This document shows, in pieces, positions 61,952-64,000 of a DNA stretch of 64,000 nucleotides; position 1 is the stretch's first letter; the number at the start of each line of letters is the position of its first letter. The notes beneath the pieces are model-generated. The model was given only the letters and a program-made list of their open reading frames with translations, did no database searches and was not told the DNA's origin. Origin of the DNA: Methylophaga sp. UBA3192 (GTDB lineage Bacteria; Pseudomonadota; Gammaproteobacteria; Nitrosococcales; Methylophagaceae); contig DEXE01000004.1 of NCBI GenBank assembly GCA_002363955.1, positions 1-64,000 of the forward strand, read 5' to 3'. The position numbers and the translations under genes are program-made.

Positions 61952-63129
61952 GCGTTGATGAAACCCCATTATCTGCCTCGTTAAACAACGTCATTCATCA
62001 ATATCTGCGAATGACGGAGTTAACTACGGAGCAACAACAGCAACTGGCTGAACAAGTAACGCTTATCCTTCACACAGCAACGCGTCACAACCAAAAAAAC
62101 TGGGCAAGCCATATGACCCCGGCCGTTAATGAATTAGCGGCTCTCGGACAGCTTGTGGCTGCTTTGCATCAGGGAAATTTACTGTCACCAGAGCTCTACC
62201 CCGAGCTCGGCAACATTGAAAAAGATATTTTTGATTTTTTCTGCCCATTATTCGGACAAAAATCAGGGCATGCTACGCATGGTGGCACTTATGGCAATCT
62301 CGATGCTTTATGGCAAGCCCGGAAAAAATTCGGGTTAAACTCAAAACGAGTCTATGCCAGTGAACAGTCTCATTACTCCGTCGTCAAGGCGTGCGACATT
62401 CTTGGACTGGATTTACAATTGATTCCAACCAATCCTGAACAGCAGATGGATATTGATGTGCTGAAACAGGCCTGCAGCACTCATGCTCCTATGGCCATTG
62501 TGGCAACCGCAGGCACCACCAGTAGTGGTCAGCTGGATGATGTGAGCGCCATCAAAACGATTATTGGGCAATTGCCATGCTGGCTGCATATTGATGCCGC
62601 CTGGGGTGGTTTTTTAAGTCTGCTAGAGAACAGTCCGTTAACGGATAAACAGCTCGGTCAGGCCGATTCTGTCTGTTTTGATCCACATAAAAGTTTAGGC
62701 CAGCCTCGGCCATGCGGCCTGTTGATGTATCAGCAACCCATAAAAACAATGAGCGTATCCACCCATTATTTAGCCCAGCCACCACGAGATACTTTAGTGG
62801 GTTCGTATGGTCCCGAACTATTATTGCCTTTGTGGTTGACCATCAAAACACAGGGTAAAACGGGATTGGCCGGACAAATAGAAACACAGCTTGAGCAGGC
62901 AAGACAGTTTGCCGATTATATTAACGAACAGTCAGGCTGGTGGGCGCAATATTCACCCAGTGGAATTGTCTGTTTTACAGCCCCACAACACCACAATTTA
63001 TCGGATTTAATCGGGAAAGGCATTTTTTCGCTAACTGAACTGGCCGGGAAACCTGTATACCGAGCCGTATTTACCAGCCACACCACTCGGTGTGAGTCAT
63101 TAATTAACGATCTGGCGCCTTATCTATAA
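61948..63129 (+). CDS. mfnA: MfnA-like group II PLP decarboxylase
   Basis: A 393-residue PLP-dependent decarboxylase. PLP contacts are H142 (SHYSV), D216 (HIDAAWGGF) and the Schiff-base lysine K248 (DPHKSLGQP). MfnA makes tyramine from tyrosine for methanofuran in archaea; some relatives act on aspartate for beta-alanine. The operon (mfnD, mfnF, mfnE) supports the tyrosine role. It starts at ATGA with mfnE and its 3' end overlaps the convergent SPOR gene by 26 bp. Confidence 0.75.
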   Translation: MSVDETPLSASLNNVIHQYLRMTELTTEQQQQLAEQVTLILHTATRHNQKNWASHMTPAVNELAALGQLVAALHQGNLLSPELYPELGNIEKDIFDFFCPLFGQKSGHATHGGTYGNLDALWQARKKFGLNSKRVYASEQSHYSVVKACDILGLDLQLIPTNPEQQMDIDVLKQACSTHAPMAIVATAGTTSSGQLDDVSAIKTIIGQLPCWLHIDAAWGGFLSLLENSPLTDKQLGQADSVCFDPHKSLGQPRPCGLLMYQQPIKTMSVSTHYLAQPPRDTLVGSYGPELLLPLWLTIKTQGKTGLAGQIETQLEQARQFADYINEQSGWWAQYSPSGIVCFTAPQHHNLSDLIGKGIFSLTELAGKPVYRAVFTSHTTRCESLINDLAPYL

Positions 63130-64000
63130 TCTGTTTTTGCACGCCGTCATAACGTCGCAGCCACGGTGATACTTTATTCAGTGGAGATGGCCACTTTTTG
63201 CTGGATTGTATGGCAACCTCCTGCGATGGATAAACGCCATAAATCAAGGCATACCATACTTTATCTTCACGCAGACTATCAAACACAGCGACATTGCCAG
63301 TGAGGGAATGTTTTTTCACAAACCTGTCAATTTCCTCGCGGTCCCACGTCCCCATCAATTGAAAAGTGTAAGCGGTGCTGGATTGCTGCAGAACCCACTG
63401 CTTATCCTTCAACTCAGTATCCGCCAATGAATTATCGACTTTTTCAGGCTCAGCAGGTGCTGGATTTAATTCGACAGGGTTTATCTTTGCTTGTGCTGCA
63501 GAATTTTCAGAAACCATTGTGTCAGTATCGTTATTCTCTTCGTCTTTATTGGCATTAACAGCGGTAACAGACTCCTCAGGAATTTCCTCTGTTAAGGTCA
63601 TTTCATCCGCTGAATCAGCAATATTATTTTCTGGCTCAGGCTCTGACGCTAAGGGGAATTCGGTCTCTGCAACGACTTCTGAATCAAACTCTGCAGGGTC
63701 AGCTTCCGGCTCAGAAACCGTTTGTTCAAGTTCATCAAGCAACGCCATTAGCTCTAAGCGATCGGCTTCTGCAACACTGGTTAACTGTTCCGGCTCATTT
63801 GCTATAACCAAAGGCAGCTCCTCGGTTAAAGCATCATTGCTGACCTCAGCATCCTCAATGGCATTTTTATCCGCAACAAACCAGTCATTAATCTGTTGCT
63901 GATAAAACAGTATCATGGCGAACAGGATAGCGACTGGAATCAGTCCAAACCATTTATTCCACCTGAGCTTAATAGCAGGCGTTTTCAGGCTTTGCGGTAT
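63104..64000 (-). CDS. SPOR-domain membrane protein, partial (DamX-like)
   Basis: The gene runs off the right edge: the frame stays open from 63916 to 64000 and encodes a membrane segment (WFGLIPVAILFAMILFYQ). This is followed by a long acidic Glu/Pro/Ala-rich region (about 150 residues) and a C-terminal SPOR domain of about 70 residues (YTFQLMGTWDREEIDRFVKKH ... WPSPLNKVSPWLRRY), which binds denuded septal glycan. At least 298 residues are in the window. DamX-like proteins of this shape often carry an N-terminal AAA domain that would lie outside. A start at 63916 would lose most of the membrane helix. Confidence 0.8.
   Translation of the reverse strand: MPQSLKTPAIKLRWNKWFGLIPVAILFAMILFYQQQINDWFVADKNAIEDAEVSNDALTEELPLVIANEPEQLTSVAEADRLELMALLDELEQTVSEPEADPAEFDSEVVAETEFPLASEPEPENNIADSADEMTLTEEIPEESVTAVNANKDEENNDTDTMVSENSAAQAKINPVELNPAPAEPEKVDNSLADTELKDKQWVLQQSSTAYTFQLMGTWDREEIDRFVKKHSLTGNVAVFDSLREDKVWYALIYGVYPSQEVAIQSSKKWPSPLNKVSPWLRRYDGVQKQIIDKAPDR

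Overview
The window is a piece of a gammaproteobacterial chromosome, most likely from a methylotroph of the Methylophaga type (Piscirickettsiaceae/Thiotrichales). This rests on gene content and order, not on any search. The block ruvC-ruvA-ruvB-ybgC-tolQRAB-pal-cpoB-queE-queC-tRNA-Lys, the glnE-ilvE pair and the pilGHIJ-chpA-chpC block are typical of Pseudomonas-like gammaproteobacteria. The tetrahydromethanopterin/methanofuran C1 genes at the right end (mch, fae and mfn-type genes) mark an organism that oxidises formaldehyde through archaeal-type cofactors. No phage, transposase, integrase or CRISPR array was seen, and coding density is high.

Layout. 1-173: a strong promoter reading off the left edge, and tRNA-Lys(UUU). 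314-14024 (minus strand): queuosine genes queC and queE, the Tol-Pal envelope system, the RuvABC resolvasome, a YebC-family regulator, ilvE and glnE. 14183-15244 (plus): a complete alternative oxidase and a small membrane protein. 15338-17919 (minus): groEL and groES under a sigma-32-type promoter, and fxsA. 18148-21239 (plus): an OprO/OprP-type phosphate porin and an exported ParB/Srx-like protein fused to a family I inorganic pyrophosphatase, with a possible Pho box upstream. 21376-24471: an EAL-CBS-GGDEF protein, a thioredoxin-type arsenate reductase and an SH3/coiled-coil membrane protein.

24513-32294 is a haem-iron region. A TonB-dependent receptor with hutX and hutZ is divergent from the haem ABC importer genes, which are followed by an ABC exporter. 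A Fur box lies between the two directions. 32304-32611 is a nested inverted repeat without a gene. 32626-41326 holds ilvD, argA, rppH, a HAD phosphatase, gatB, a FIST-domain protein preceded by a 13-codon leader, and a gshA of the less common ATP-grasp-like type. 41624-50496 is the Pil-Chp chemosensory operon, with an unusually short PilJ and no pilK. slt and cca follow.

53763-63129 is the metabolic centrepiece. It holds mch, an ATP-grasp ligase, a CitG-like protein and fae; then, divergently, a HisA/HisF-related enzyme; then an operon of mfnD-, mfnF-, pabB-, mfnE- and mfnA-like genes. Together these would make the furan- and pterin-type C1 carriers and supply two of the formaldehyde-oxidation enzymes (Fae and Mch). 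The window closes with a SPOR-domain membrane protein cut by the right edge.
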